Shown one piece after another: positions 29,324 through 38,626 of a stretch of 45,838 nucleotides of DNA; the first letter of the stretch is position 1; each line of letters starts with the position of its first letter. A program made the translations under genes and the position numbers. The notes under the pieces are model-generated. The model saw only the letters and a program-made list of their open reading frames with translations, was not told the DNA's origin and searched no databases. The DNA lies in contig CBIHLN010000015.1 in the NCBI GenBank assembly GCA_966210725.1, positions 1 to 45,838 of the forward strand. The letters are read 5' to 3'. This DNA is from Lysobacter_C sp966210725 (GTDB taxonomy: Bacteria; Pseudomonadota; Gammaproteobacteria; Xanthomonadales; Xanthomonadaceae).

Positions 29324-29460
29324 TGTAGGCGCGGCTTCAGCCGCGATCCGCCTCCCCGTCTTCAGTCCAGTCAGGCGCCGCTGGCGTCAATCCGGGCGGA
29401 TTCGCGGTCGCGACTTGGGTCGCTCCTACAAAAAGCATCGCGGCTGAAGCCGCTCCTACG
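29324..29460. repeat. REP-like repeat cluster, copy 2 (three units)
   Basis: The left unit at 29324-29347 contains GCGGCTTCAGCCGCGAT, and the right unit at 29437-29460 is its near-perfect inverse ending GCTCCTACG. Between them is a variant unit TCGCGACTTGGGTCGCTCC (29408-29430) in the same orientation as the right unit. The cluster occupies the gap between ffh and rpsP. Confidence 0.85.
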
Positions 29461-29487
29461 GGGGGCTTTCGAGAACCAGACAGGCTC

Positions 29488-30852
29488 TTAGAACGGCATG
29501 CCGCCGCGGCCGCCCATCATTCCGCGCATGCCGCGCATCATGCCCTTCATGCCGCCGCGGCCCAGCTTGCCCATCATCTTTTCCATCTGCTGGAACTGCT
29601 TCATCAGCTTGTTGACGTCGGCCGGGGTCACGCCCGCACCGGCGGCGATGCGCTTGCGGCGCGAGCCGTTCAGCAAGGCCGGGTTGCGGCGCTCCTTTCG
29701 GGTCATGGAATTGATGATGGCGACCAGGCGCGGCACTTCCTTGCCGGTGACCTGCGCCTTCACCGAGTCGGGGATCTGGCCGATGCCGGGCAGCTTGTCC
29801 ATCAGCCCGCCCAGGCCGCCCATGTTCTGCATCTGCTCGAGCTGGTCCTTCATGTCGTTGAGGTCGAACTTCTTGCCCTGGGCGACCTTCTCGGCCAGCT
29901 TGGCGGCCTTGTCCTTGTCGACCTGTTGCTCGACCTGCTCCACCAGGCTGAGCACGTCGCCCATGTCCAGGATGCGGCTGGCCACGCGGTCGGGGTGGAA
30001 CACGTCCAGCCCGTCGGGCTTCTCGCCGACGCCGATGAACTTGATCGGCTTGCCGGTGATGTAGCGCACGCTCAGCGCCGCGCCGCCGCGGGCGTCACCG
30101 TCGGTCTTGGTCAGCACCACGCCGGTGAGCGGCAGCGCCTCGCCGAAGGCCTTGGCGGTGACCGCGGCGTCCTGGCCGGTCATGGAATCCACGACGAACA
30201 ACGTTTCGGCCGGATTGACCGCGCCGTGCAGCGCCTTGATCTCGGCCATCATCGCCTCGTCGATGGCGAGGCGGCCGGCGGTGTCGACGATCAGCACGTC
30301 GGCGAACGACTTCTTGGCGTCGTCGATCGCGGCGCGGACGATCGCTTCGGGCTTCTGGTCGGCGCTGGACGGGAAGAACAGCACGTCCACCTGCTGCGCC
30401 AGCGTCTTGAGCTGTTCGATCGCGGCCGGACGGTAGACGTCGGCCGACACCACCATCACCTTTTTCTTGCGCTTTTCCTTGAGGTGCTTGGCGAGCTTGC
30501 CGACGGTGGTGGTCTTGCCCGCGCCCTGCAGGCCGGCCATCAGGATGACCGCCGGTGCCGGCACGTTGAGGTTGAGGTCGCTGGCCTGCGCGCCCATGAC
30601 GGCGGTCAGCTCGTCGCGCACGACCTTGATCAGCGCCTGGCCCGGCGTCAGCGACTTGAGCACTTCCTGGCCGACCGCGCGCACCTTGATGCGCTCGATC
30701 AGCGCCTGCACCACCGGCAGCGCGACGTCCGCCTCCAGCAGCGCGATGCGGACCTCGCGCGTGGCCTCGCGGATGTTCTCCTCGGTCAGCCGGCCGCGGC
30801 CCTTCAGGCGCTCGATGGTGCCGGACAAGCGCTGGGTGAGGGATTCGAACAT
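29488..30852 (-). CDS. ffh: Signal recognition particle GTPase Ffh
   Basis: SRP54 homologue of 454 residues that, with 4.5S RNA, targets nascent membrane proteins to FtsY. The N domain is residues 1-90; the G domain has P-loop GLQGAGKTT, DTAGRL and TKTDGDARGG; the Met-rich M domain (about 300-454) ends in repeated GGM/GMM runs. Start ATG 30852 has SD AAGGT, and TATACT (30898-30893) is a likely -10. Divergent from ypjD, as in many gammaproteobacteria, and upstream of the rpsP operon. Confidence 0.97.
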   Translation of the reverse strand: MFESLTQRLSGTIERLKGRGRLTEENIREATREVRIALLEADVALPVVQALIERIKVRAVGQEVLKSLTPGQALIKVVRDELTAVMGAQASDLNLNVPAPAVILMAGLQGAGKTTTVGKLAKHLKEKRKKKVMVVSADVYRPAAIEQLKTLAQQVDVLFFPSSADQKPEAIVRAAIDDAKKSFADVLIVDTAGRLAIDEAMMAEIKALHGAVNPAETLFVVDSMTGQDAAVTAKAFGEALPLTGVVLTKTDGDARGGAALSVRYITGKPIKFIGVGEKPDGLDVFHPDRVASRILDMGDVLSLVEQVEQQVDKDKAAKLAEKVAQGKKFDLNDMKDQLEQMQNMGGLGGLMDKLPGIGQIPDSVKAQVTGKEVPRLVAIINSMTRKERRNPALLNGSRRKRIAAGAGVTPADVNKLMKQFQQMEKMMGKLGRGGMKGMMRGMRGMMGGRGGMPF

Positions 30853-30940
30853 CGTCGGACTACCTTGCGAACGGCGGGAAACGGGGGCGCGAAGTATAGC
30901 CCGGCGGCCTTTGCCTCCCGGCCTGTGCGACACTGCGGCG

Positions 30941-31729
30941 ATGACAATCGTTCTCATCGCCGCCGCGCTGTACCTCGCGTCCTCGGGACTTCTGGCCGCG
31001 GGGGTCTCCAAGGGGGGCGGCGCCATCGGGCGGCATTGGCTGTGGCCGGCGGCGGGCGCGATCGTCCTGCACGCGATGGACCATGCCCTCGCGTGGCGTG
31101 CCCCGGGTGGCGCGGATCTCCACTTCTTCGCCGCGCTGTCGCTGGTCGGGCTGGGCATGGCCGCATTGACCGCGCTGTACGGCGCGAGCGGGCGGATGGC
31201 GGCGCTGGGGGTGGTGGTGTTCCCGCTCGCGGCGGCGTCCCTGCTCGGCTACGTCCTGCATGGCACCGAGGCGAGCGCACCGCTGGACTGGCGCCTGCAA
31301 TTGCACGCGTGGCTGGCCCTGCTGGCGTATGCCGCGCTCGCGGTGGCCGCGTTGCTGGCGCTGATGCTGTGGGCGCAGGAGCGCGCGTTGCGCCGGCGCG
31401 AGTTCCACGGCTGGCTGCGCGCCCTGCCCCCGCTGGTCGAACTGGAAACGCTGCTGTTCCGCACCGTCGCCGTCGGCTTCGTCCTGCTGACGGCCACGCT
31501 GCTGACGGGCGTGCTGTTCGTGCAGGACCTGCTGGCGCAGCGGCTGGTCCACAAGACGGTGCTCAGCGTGCTGTCCTGGCTGATCTTCGGCGGCCTGCTG
31601 CTGGGCCGCTGGCGCCGCGGCTGGCGCGGCACGACCGCGGTGCGCTGGACGCTGGTGGCGATGGCCCTGCTGGTGTTGAGCTACTTCGGCAGCAAGTTCG
31701 TGCTGGAGCTGGTGCTCGGCCGCGCCTGA
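30941..31729 (+). CDS. ypjD: YpjD/CcsA-like cytochrome c assembly-family membrane protein
   Basis: Inner-membrane protein of 262 residues with about eight hydrophobic segments. It belongs to the cytochrome c assembly protein family (CcsA/CcmC-related, HemX-type). Characteristic parts are QLHAWLALLAYAALAVAALLALML and the segment TVLSVLSWLIFGGLLLGRWRRGWRG. The conserved His residues (for example LHAMDHA and LHAW) could bind haem. Its usual neighbour is ffh, as here, but the physiological role is unclear. The ATG has no SD; GACACT ends 6 nt upstream. Confidence 0.88.
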   Translation: MTIVLIAAALYLASSGLLAAGVSKGGGAIGRHWLWPAAGAIVLHAMDHALAWRAPGGADLHFFAALSLVGLGMAALTALYGASGRMAALGVVVFPLAAASLLGYVLHGTEASAPLDWRLQLHAWLALLAYAALAVAALLALMLWAQERALRRREFHGWLRALPPLVELETLLFRTVAVGFVLLTATLLTGVLFVQDLLAQRLVHKTVLSVLSWLIFGGLLLGRWRRGWRGTTAVRWTLVAMALLVLSYFGSKFVLELVLGRA

Positions 31730-31736
31730 CCCTGCG

Positions 31737-32297
31737 CTACCAGGTGGCGGCGCCCGCCAGAGCACCGAGCACCGTTCCACCGACGACCTCCGGCCACGCA
31801 TGCCGACGCAGGTGCAGCCGCGACCAGCCCAGCAGCGGCAACAACGCGAGGCTGGCGGCGCCCAGCCACGGCGACAGCGGCCAGGCTGCGGCACCGGCAA
31901 ACGCCAGACTGGCCATGTGCAGCGACAGCTTGATCCAGCGGTTCAACAGCCCGGCCAGCGCCAGCATCGCCCCGGCCGCGGCCACGCCGCGTGCCAGCGG
32001 CGAGGCCATGCCAAACCAGGCCCACAGTCCCGCCACCACCACGAGCACCAGTGCATACAGCAGCGGCCGCTCGTGCGGGCGCGAGGCATCCACCGTGCCC
32101 CAACGGCCGCTCCTCACCCGCCGCCACACGAACACCCAGATCACGCCGACGGCGATCGCGAGCCCCGCCACTACGCGCGGGAGTGCATCGCGATCCAGCA
32201 CCCACGCCGCCAGCAGCGTCAATAACGAGAACACCGCGAACGGATGCAGCACGATCGACACCGTCCGCGCCAATCCATGCGCGGCCACGGGACTCAC
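31737..32297 (-). CDS. PAP2-like integral membrane protein
   Basis: Membrane protein of 186 residues with five or six hydrophobic segments. It has a PAP2-like pattern: ASRPHERP in place of the KX6RP motif, KLSLHMAS in place of PSGH, and SRLHLRRHAWPEVVGG in place of SRX5HX3D. These changes (SLH, and Glu for the last Asp) make it a divergent phosphatase-family member whose activity is uncertain. The start GTG 32297 overlaps the radA stop as GTGA, so it is translationally coupled to radA. It converges with ypjD across only 7 nt. Confidence 0.7.
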   Translation of the reverse strand: MSPVAAHGLARTVSIVLHPFAVFSLLTLLAAWVLDRDALPRVVAGLAIAVGVIWVFVWRRVRSGRWGTVDASRPHERPLLYALVLVVVAGLWAWFGMASPLARGVAAAGAMLALAGLLNRWIKLSLHMASLAFAGAAAWPLSPWLGAASLALLPLLGWSRLHLRRHAWPEVVGGTVLGALAGAATW

Positions 32298-33700
32298 TCG
32301 GCTTCCGACAGCGCGTCCGACAGGCGCTCCACGCCGACCACCCGCATGTCGCCGACGCGGCCCGCTCGCGGTGCATTGCCCTTGGCCACGATCGCGCGCT
32401 TGAAACCGTGCGTCGCCGCCTCCTTCAACCGGTCCTCGCCGTTTGGAACGGGACGGATCTCGCCCGACAGGCCGACCTCGCCGAACGCGATGGTGCCCTC
32501 GCCCAGCGGCCGATCGCGCAAGGAAGACAGCACCGCCAGCAGCACCGGCAGATCGACGGCCGTCTCCTGCACGCGGATGCCGCCCACGACGTTGACGAAC
32601 ACGTCCTGGTCGCCCACGCCGACGCCGCCATGCCGGTGCAGCACCGCCAGCAGCATCGCCATGCGGTTGCCTTCCATGCCCACCGCCACGCGGCGCGGGT
32701 TGGACAGCGGGGACGCATCGACCAGCGCCTGCACCTCCACCAGCAACGGGCGCGTGCCTTCGCGCGTGACCATGACGCAGCTGCCCGGCTGGCGCGTGCT
32801 GCCACCGGACAGGAAGATCGCCGACGGGTTGGGCACTTCCTTCAGGCCCTTGTCGCCCATCGCGAACACGCCCAGTTCGTTGACGGCGCCGAAGCGGTTC
32901 TTGAAGGCGCGCAGCACGCGGAACCGGCTGCCGCTCTCACCCTCGAAATACAGCACCGCATCGACCATGTGCTCGAGCACGCGCGGGCCGGCGATGCCGC
33001 CCTCCTTGGTCACGTGTCCCACCAGGAACACCGAGGTGCCGGTTTCCTTGGCGTAGCGGACCAGGCGCGCGGCGCTCTCGCGGACCTGGCTGACCGAGCC
33101 CGGCGCGGCGCTCAGCTCCTCCGTCCACAGCGTCTGCACCGAGTCGGCGACGATCAGCCCGGGCTTCATCTTCGCGGCGTGTTCGAGCACGCGCTCGATG
33201 CCGGTTTCGGCCAACGCGTGCACGCCGTCCAGTGGCAGGCCCAGGCGCGCGCCGCGCCCGGCGACCTGCGACAGGGATTCCTCGCCGGTCACGTACAGAC
33301 CCGGCAGCCGCCCGGCCATGTGCGACACCGCCTGCAGCAGCAGCGTGGATTTGCCGATGCCCGGGTCACCGCCCACCAGCACGACGGCGCCATGCACGAG
33401 GCCGCCACCAAGTACGCGGTCGAACTCGCCGATGCCGGTGCTGATGCGCGATTCCTCGGAGTGGCTGACGTCCTTCAGCGGCGTCACCGCAGGCGCGTCC
33501 GCCTTGCCCGCCCAGCTGGCGCGCCGCGACGCGGCGACGCCCTTGGCGGCGGAGGCCGGCTCCACGACGAATTCGCTCAACGAGTTCCACGCATTGCATT
33601 CGGCGCACTGGCCCTGCCACTTGTTGTGGTCGGCACCGCACTCGGAGCAGACGTAGGCGGTGCGCGCCTTGCTGGCAGGCTTGGTGGCGGTCTTGGGCAT
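32294..33700 (-). CDS. radA: DNA repair protein RadA (branch migration)
   Basis: RecA-related ATPase of 468 residues that speeds branch migration in recombination. The N-terminal zinc finger is CSECGADHNKWQGQCAEC (about 18-35), Walker A is GGDPGIGKST (near 110), the RadA-specific KNRFG motif follows, and the C-terminal Lon-protease-like domain includes DLPVLLAVLSSLRDRPL and GEVGLSGEIRPV. The start MPKTATKPASK at 33700 is chosen. It overlaps the downstream PAP2-like gene by 4 nt. Confidence 0.97.
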   Translation of the reverse strand: MPKTATKPASKARTAYVCSECGADHNKWQGQCAECNAWNSLSEFVVEPASAAKGVAASRRASWAGKADAPAVTPLKDVSHSEESRISTGIGEFDRVLGGGLVHGAVVLVGGDPGIGKSTLLLQAVSHMAGRLPGLYVTGEESLSQVAGRGARLGLPLDGVHALAETGIERVLEHAAKMKPGLIVADSVQTLWTEELSAAPGSVSQVRESAARLVRYAKETGTSVFLVGHVTKEGGIAGPRVLEHMVDAVLYFEGESGSRFRVLRAFKNRFGAVNELGVFAMGDKGLKEVPNPSAIFLSGGSTRQPGSCVMVTREGTRPLLVEVQALVDASPLSNPRRVAVGMEGNRMAMLLAVLHRHGGVGVGDQDVFVNVVGGIRVQETAVDLPVLLAVLSSLRDRPLGEGTIAFGEVGLSGEIRPVPNGEDRLKEAATHGFKRAIVAKGNAPRAGRVGDMRVVGVERLSDALSEAE

Positions 33701-33832
33701 GGGGCGTCGGGCTGCGTCGGGAACGCGCACTCTAGCCCGTGCCATTCGCGCCGGGCGAGACGCACGGCGCCGGGGCAGCGCAGACGGCCCGCCGGTGGGG
33801 CGCAATTCAAGAGGGCTGGATCGGAAACCAAG

Positions 33833-33854
33833 AAGGCCCGCCGAGGCGGGCCTT
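33833..33854 (-). terminator. Hairpin downstream of tRNA-Thr
   Basis: AAGGCCCGCC (33833-33842) is the exact reverse complement of GGCGGGCCTT (33845-33854), with a 2-4 nt loop. On the minus strand CTTGGTTTCC follows. It lies 34 nt past the tRNA 3' end. Confidence 0.6.
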
Positions 33855-33888
33855 CCGGAACGTACGCGCGGTGCGCGGTACGCGGGAT

Positions 33889-33964
33889 TGGTGCCGGAAA
33901 TAGGAATCGAACCTACGACCTACGCATTACGAATGCGCCGCTCTACCAACTGAGCTATTCCGGC
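33889..33964 (-). tRNA. tRNA-Thr (CGT)
   Basis: 76-nt tRNA on the minus strand with encoded CCA (plus TGG 33889-33891). The acceptor stem is GCCGGAA/TTCCGGC. The anticodon stem GCGCA/TGCGT encloses TTCGTAA, giving anticodon CGT for ACG (Thr). The T arm is GTAGG/CCTAT around TTCGATT. Confidence 0.95.
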
Positions 33965-34068
33965 GGGGACTTCGGGTGGCCCGGGGGCCGGCGGCGAGGC
34001 GCCGCAAGGGAGCGGATTGTAGGGCGCGGCGCGCGGCAGGGTCAATCGAGCCCGCCGCCAACCTGCGC

Positions 34069-35019
34069 TCAATCGACCAGCTGGAGCCGCAACTCCTTGG
34101 GCAACGCGAACACCATGTTCTCGGGCTCGCCGGCCAGCTCGGCCAGCTCCCCGGCACCCAGCGCGCGCAGGCGATCGATCACGCCCTGCACCAGCACCTC
34201 GGGCGCGGACGCACCGGCGGTGATGCCGATGCGGCGCCGACCGGCGACCCACGCCGGGTCGATCTCGTCAGCGCCGTCGATCAGGTGCGCTTCCACGCCC
34301 TGGCGCTCGGCCAGTTCGCGCAGGCGGTTGGAGTTGGAGCTGTTGACCGAGCCCACCACCAGCACGAGGTCGCACTGGGCGGACAGGTCGCGCACCGCGT
34401 CCTGCCGGTTCTGGGTGGCGTAGCAGATGTCGTCGTTCTTCGGACCCTGGATCGCCGGGAAGCGCTCGCGCAGCGCGGCGATGATGCCGCGGGTGTCGTC
34501 CACCGACAGCGTCGTCTGCGTGGTGTAGGCGCAGTTCTCCGGCTGGGCCAACTGCAGCGTGGCGACGTCGGCCAGGTCCTCCACCAGATAAATGGCGCCA
34601 CCGCCGCTGTGCGCGCTCCACTGCCCCATCGTGCCTTCGACTTCCGGATGCCCCTCGTGTCCGATCAGCACCATGTCGCGCCCGGCGCGGCACTGGCGCG
34701 CGACCTCCAGGTGCACCTTGGTCACGAGCGGGCAGGTGGCGTCGAACACCTTCAGGCCACGGCGGTCGGCTTCCTCGCGCACGGCCTTCGACACGCCATG
34801 GGCGCTGAAGATCACCGTGGCGCCGTCGGGCACCTCGTGCAGTTCCTCGACGAACACGGCGCCGCGCTGCTTGAGGTCGTCGACCACGAAGCGGTTGTGG
34901 ACGACCTCGTGGCGCACGTAGATCGGCGCGCCCAGTGACTCCAGCGCGCGGTTGACGATCTCGATCGCGCGGTCGACGCCGGCACAGAAGCCGCGGGGAT
35001 TGGCGAGCAGGATGTCCAT
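34069..35019 (-). CDS. ispH: 4-hydroxy-3-methylbut-2-enyl diphosphate reductase
   Basis: Last enzyme of the MEP isoprenoid pathway, making IPP and DMAPP. The 316 residues include the three iron-sulfur cysteines: Cys12 in FCAGVDRAIE, the ATCPLV cysteine near 96 and the NDDICYATQNRQ cysteine near 197. The active-site Glu lies in the THE-equivalent region (IGHEGHPEVEG). It lies 10 nt after lspA, the usual lspA-ispH pairing. Confidence 0.97.
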   Translation of the reverse strand: MDILLANPRGFCAGVDRAIEIVNRALESLGAPIYVRHEVVHNRFVVDDLKQRGAVFVEELHEVPDGATVIFSAHGVSKAVREEADRRGLKVFDATCPLVTKVHLEVARQCRAGRDMVLIGHEGHPEVEGTMGQWSAHSGGGAIYLVEDLADVATLQLAQPENCAYTTQTTLSVDDTRGIIAALRERFPAIQGPKNDDICYATQNRQDAVRDLSAQCDLVLVVGSVNSSNSNRLRELAERQGVEAHLIDGADEIDPAWVAGRRRIGITAGASAPEVLVQGVIDRLRALGAGELAELAGEPENMVFALPKELRLQLVD

Positions 35020-35029
35020 CGCGCCGATT

Positions 35030-35536
35030 TTACGCCTTGCCCCGTTCCGCGGCGGGCTTGCCGCTGAACAGCCCGAACAGGGCGATGCCGATGGCCCCTC
35101 CGACGATCGCCATGTCGGCGATGTTGAAGGCCGGCCAGTAATAGTCCTGCCAGTGCCACTGGATGAAGTCGACCACGTGGCCGTGCACCATCCGGTCGAT
35201 GACATTGCCGATCGCCCCACCGATGACCAGCGCGTAGGGCAGCGCCGTCTTCCAGTCGCCACGCGGGGTGCGCGACAGCCAGAACGCGAGCAAGCCGGAA
35301 ATGCCGACCGCCAGCACCAGGAAGAAGTACTTCTGCCAGCCGCCGGCATCGGCCAGGAAGCTGAAGGCCGCGCCCGTGTTGTAGGTGCGGTACCAGTTCC
35401 AGACGCCCTCGATCACCGGGATGGCCGTGTACTCGGGCAGCGAGGTCAGCACCCAGTACTTGGTCAGCTGGTCCAGCACCAGTATCAGGGCGGAGAACGC
35501 GAGCCAGGGAAGTGCATTTGGGGTGGGCTTTTGCAT
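35030..35536 (-). CDS. lspA: Lipoprotein signal peptidase (signal peptidase II)
   Basis: Inner-membrane aspartyl protease of 168 residues that removes signal peptides from prolipoproteins. Four membrane segments are visible. The conserved residues occur in DQLTKYWV, NTGAAFSFL, GNVIDRMVHGHVVDFI and FNIADMAI, where the last two contain the catalytic Asp pair. The start at MQKPTPNAL (35536) is preferred to a 22-residue longer upstream frame. It is followed by ispH. Confidence 0.96.
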   Translation of the reverse strand: MQKPTPNALPWLAFSALILVLDQLTKYWVLTSLPEYTAIPVIEGVWNWYRTYNTGAAFSFLADAGGWQKYFFLVLAVGISGLLAFWLSRTPRGDWKTALPYALVIGGAIGNVIDRMVHGHVVDFIQWHWQDYYWPAFNIADMAIVGGAIGIALFGLFSGKPAAERGKA

Positions 35537-35645
35537 GGGGGTCCGTGGTGGTGCGGTGGTGGCCGGCCGCTCCGGGCCGACGTCGATTTCGTGATGCCGC
35601 ATTCAAGCGTGTCAGGCACGGGCGGGCTTGCCGACACTCCAGGCC

Positions 35646-35680
35646 GTCATCCCGGCCAACACCGGGGTCCATCTTGACCA
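35646..35680. repeat. Dispersed hairpin repeat, GTCATCCCGG type
   Basis: GTCATCCCGGCCAACACCGG continues into GGTCCATCTTGAC. It is a degenerate inverse relative of the element at 26830-26860, located in the 210-bp ileS-lspA gap. Confidence 0.5.
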
Positions 35681-35746
35681 TACGGCTGACGATCAGGATG
35701 GGTTGCTGCGTTCGCAGGAACGGCCATCAAATCCCTGCCTAGCGCG

Positions 35747-38626
35747 TCAGAACCAGAGCCGGTCCTCCCCCTGCCCGTCGACATTGTCCACGCAGCGACC
35801 GCACAGGGTCGGGTGCGCCGCATGCTCGCCGACATCGCCGCGGTAGTGCCAGCACCGGGCGCACTTGGGTTTGTCGCTGGCCGTCGCCGACACCGCGATG
35901 TCCTTCGCCGCATCGTCCGCTACCACCGACACGTCGCCGGTGATGAACAGGAACCGCAACTCGTCCACGAACGGCGCCAACCAGTTCTGCTCCGATACCC
36001 CGCAGGCCAGGGCGATCTCCGCTTCCAGTGCCGCGCCGATGGTACCGGCGGCGCGCATCGGCTCCAGCGTGCGGCTGACCGACTCGCGCAGTGCCAGCAG
36101 GCGCTTGAAGTCGGCGGCCGTCAGCGGCGCCTCGGGCGGCAGCGGAGCCAGGCCGTCGTACCAGGTCGTGAACAGGACATGCCCGGCGCGCTCCCCCGTG
36201 GCCGGGGCCGACAGGTGGCCCCACATCTCCTCGGCGGTGAAGCTCAGGATCGGCGCGATCCAGCGCACGAACGCCTCGGCCACGCGGTACATCGCGCTCT
36301 GCGCCGAGCGGCGGCCGCGCGAGTCCTCCTGCATCGTGTACAGGCGGTCCTTGGTGACGTCCAGGTACAGCGAGCCCAGGTCGACGCTGCAGAAGTTCGA
36401 CAGGATCTGCACCACCTCGGCGAAGTCATAACGCTCGTACGCCTCGGTGATGCGGCCCTGCAGTTCGTGGGCGCGGTGCACGATCCATGCGTCCAGCGCG
36501 ACCATGTCGTCCAGCTCGCGCAAGTGGGTGGCCGGCTCGAAGCCGTGCAGGTTGCCCAGCAGGAAGCGCGCGGTGTTGCGGATGCGGCGGTAGGCGTCGG
36601 CGCTGCGCTTGAGGATGTCGTCGGACACCGACATCTCGTTGCGGTAATCGGCCGAGGCGATCCACAGCCGCAGCACGTCCGCGCCCATCGCATCGATGAC
36701 CTTCTGCGGCTCCACCACGTTGCCCAGCGACTTGGACATCTTCTTGCCCTGCGCGTCCACGGTGAAGCCGTGCGTCAGCACCTGCCGGTACGGGGCCACG
36801 CCGTCCATCGCCACGCCCGTCAGCAGCGAGCTCTGGAACCAGCCGCGGTGCTGGTCCGAGCCTTCCAGGTACAGGTCGGCCGGCTTGCGCAAGCCGTCTT
36901 CGCCCCGCTGCGCCAGCACGCAGTCGTGGGTGACGCCGGAATCGAACCAGACGTCGAGGATGTCGGTGACCTTCTCGTAGCGCTCGGCGTCGTCGCCCAG
37001 CAGCTCGGCCGGGTCGAGCGCGTACCAGGCATCGACACCGGCCTGTTCGACCCGCTCGGCGGCCTGGCGCATCAACTCGGCGGCGCGCGGATGCGGCTCT
37101 TTCGTCTCGCGATCGATGAACAGCGCGATCGGCACGCCCCAGTAGCGCTGGCGCGAGATCGTCCAGTCAGGCCGGCCCTCGACCATGCCCGCGATGCGCG
37201 CCTCGCCCCACTCCGGCACCCACTTCACCTGGCCGATCTGCGCCAGCGCGTCACGGCGCAGGTTGGCCTGCTCCATCGAGATGAACCACTGCGGCGTGGC
37301 GCGGAACGCCACCGGCGTCTTGTGGCGCCAGCAATGCGGATAGCTGTGGTTGAGCCGCTCGAACGCGAGCAGCGTGCCGTTGCCGCGCAGCACGTCGACG
37401 ATGGCGTCGTTGGCCTTCCAGATGTGCTGGCCGGCCAGCGCCACGCCGTCGGCCGGCGGCGTCGAGGGCAGGTACACGCCGCGCGCGTCGACCGGGTTGA
37501 GGGTGGAGGCCTCCAGCCCGTCGAGCAGGCCGTACTGCTGCGACACCACGAAGTCTTCCTGGCCGTGGCCGGGCGCGGTGTGCACCGCCCCGGTGCCGTC
37601 TTCGGCCGAGACGTGCTCGCCCAGCAGCACGGGGATGTCCCGGCCTGCGTAGAAGGGGTGCTGGAGCTTCAGCCCTTCGAGCTCGGTGCCGGTAACACGG
37701 CCGAGCTCGACGAGGCGCTCTACGCCGTAACGCGCCAGCGCGCGCTCGGCCAGGGCGGCCGCCAGTACCAGCAGGCGGCGGCCGCCCGACGGCGCCGCGG
37801 GCCCCTCGACCAGCACGTACTCCAGGTCGGCGCCGACGGACACCGCCAGACTCGCGGGCAGCGTCCACGGCGTGGTGGTCCAGATCGGCATGGCAACCGC
37901 ATCGCCCTCGCCCACGGCCACGCCGAACGCACCCGCCAGCTTGGCCGGCTGGCGCGCGGCGTAGGCGACGTCGATCGCCGGGGACACCTTGTCGGCGTAC
38001 TCGATCTCCGCCTCGGCCAGCGCCGAACCGCAATCGAAGCACCAGTGCACCGGCTTGGCGCCGCGCAGCAGGTGGCCGCGCTCGACGATCTTCGCCAGCG
38101 CGCGCAGCATGTCCGCCTCGTAGCGGAAGTCCATCGTGCGGTACGGGTTGTCCCAGTCGCCCAGCACGCCCAGGCGCTTGAAGTCGCGGCGCTGGATGTC
38201 GATCTGCTCGGCGGCGTATTCGCGGCACTTCTGGCGGAAGGCAGCGGCATCGAGCTTGTCGCCGACCTTGCCGTGCTTCTTTTCCACCGCCAGCTCGATC
38301 GGCAGGCCGTGGCAGTCCCACCCCGGCACGTAGGGCGCGTCGAAATCCGACAGCAGCCGCGACTTCACCACCACGTCCTTCAGCACCTTGTTGACGGCGT
38401 GGCCGATGTGGATCGCGCCGTTGGCGTACGGCGGGCCGTCGTGCAGCACGAAGCTGCGCGCCCGTCCACGCACCTGCTCGCGGATGCGCTGGTACAGCCC
38501 GGTCTCCTCCCAGTGGGCGAGCATCTTCGGCTCGCGCTTGGGCAGGTCGCCGCGCATCGGGAACTCGGTGGCCGGCAGGTGCAGCGTGGCCTTGTAGGGG
38601 TTGGCGTCGTCGGTCTTGGCGCTCAC
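35747..38626 (-). CDS. ileS: Isoleucine-tRNA ligase
   Basis: Class I synthetase of 959 residues, charging tRNA-Ile and editing mischarged valine. The HIGH motif is in PPYANGAIHIGHAVNKVLKD, KMSKS is in KKMSKSLGNV, and the CP1 editing domain lies between. The C-terminal zinc site CARCWHY...LCGRCVDN is present. The start is GTG 38626, overlapping the ribF stop codon as GTGA, so translation is probably coupled to ribF. It is part of ribF-ileS-lspA-ispH. Confidence 0.97.
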   Translation of the reverse strand: MSAKTDDANPYKATLHLPATEFPMRGDLPKREPKMLAHWEETGLYQRIREQVRGRARSFVLHDGPPYANGAIHIGHAVNKVLKDVVVKSRLLSDFDAPYVPGWDCHGLPIELAVEKKHGKVGDKLDAAAFRQKCREYAAEQIDIQRRDFKRLGVLGDWDNPYRTMDFRYEADMLRALAKIVERGHLLRGAKPVHWCFDCGSALAEAEIEYADKVSPAIDVAYAARQPAKLAGAFGVAVGEGDAVAMPIWTTTPWTLPASLAVSVGADLEYVLVEGPAAPSGGRRLLVLAAALAERALARYGVERLVELGRVTGTELEGLKLQHPFYAGRDIPVLLGEHVSAEDGTGAVHTAPGHGQEDFVVSQQYGLLDGLEASTLNPVDARGVYLPSTPPADGVALAGQHIWKANDAIVDVLRGNGTLLAFERLNHSYPHCWRHKTPVAFRATPQWFISMEQANLRRDALAQIGQVKWVPEWGEARIAGMVEGRPDWTISRQRYWGVPIALFIDRETKEPHPRAAELMRQAAERVEQAGVDAWYALDPAELLGDDAERYEKVTDILDVWFDSGVTHDCVLAQRGEDGLRKPADLYLEGSDQHRGWFQSSLLTGVAMDGVAPYRQVLTHGFTVDAQGKKMSKSLGNVVEPQKVIDAMGADVLRLWIASADYRNEMSVSDDILKRSADAYRRIRNTARFLLGNLHGFEPATHLRELDDMVALDAWIVHRAHELQGRITEAYERYDFAEVVQILSNFCSVDLGSLYLDVTKDRLYTMQEDSRGRRSAQSAMYRVAEAFVRWIAPILSFTAEEMWGHLSAPATGERAGHVLFTTWYDGLAPLPPEAPLTAADFKRLLALRESVSRTLEPMRAAGTIGAALEAEIALACGVSEQNWLAPFVDELRFLFITGDVSVVADDAAKDIAVSATASDKPKCARCWHYRGDVGEHAAHPTLCGRCVDNVDGQGEDRLWF

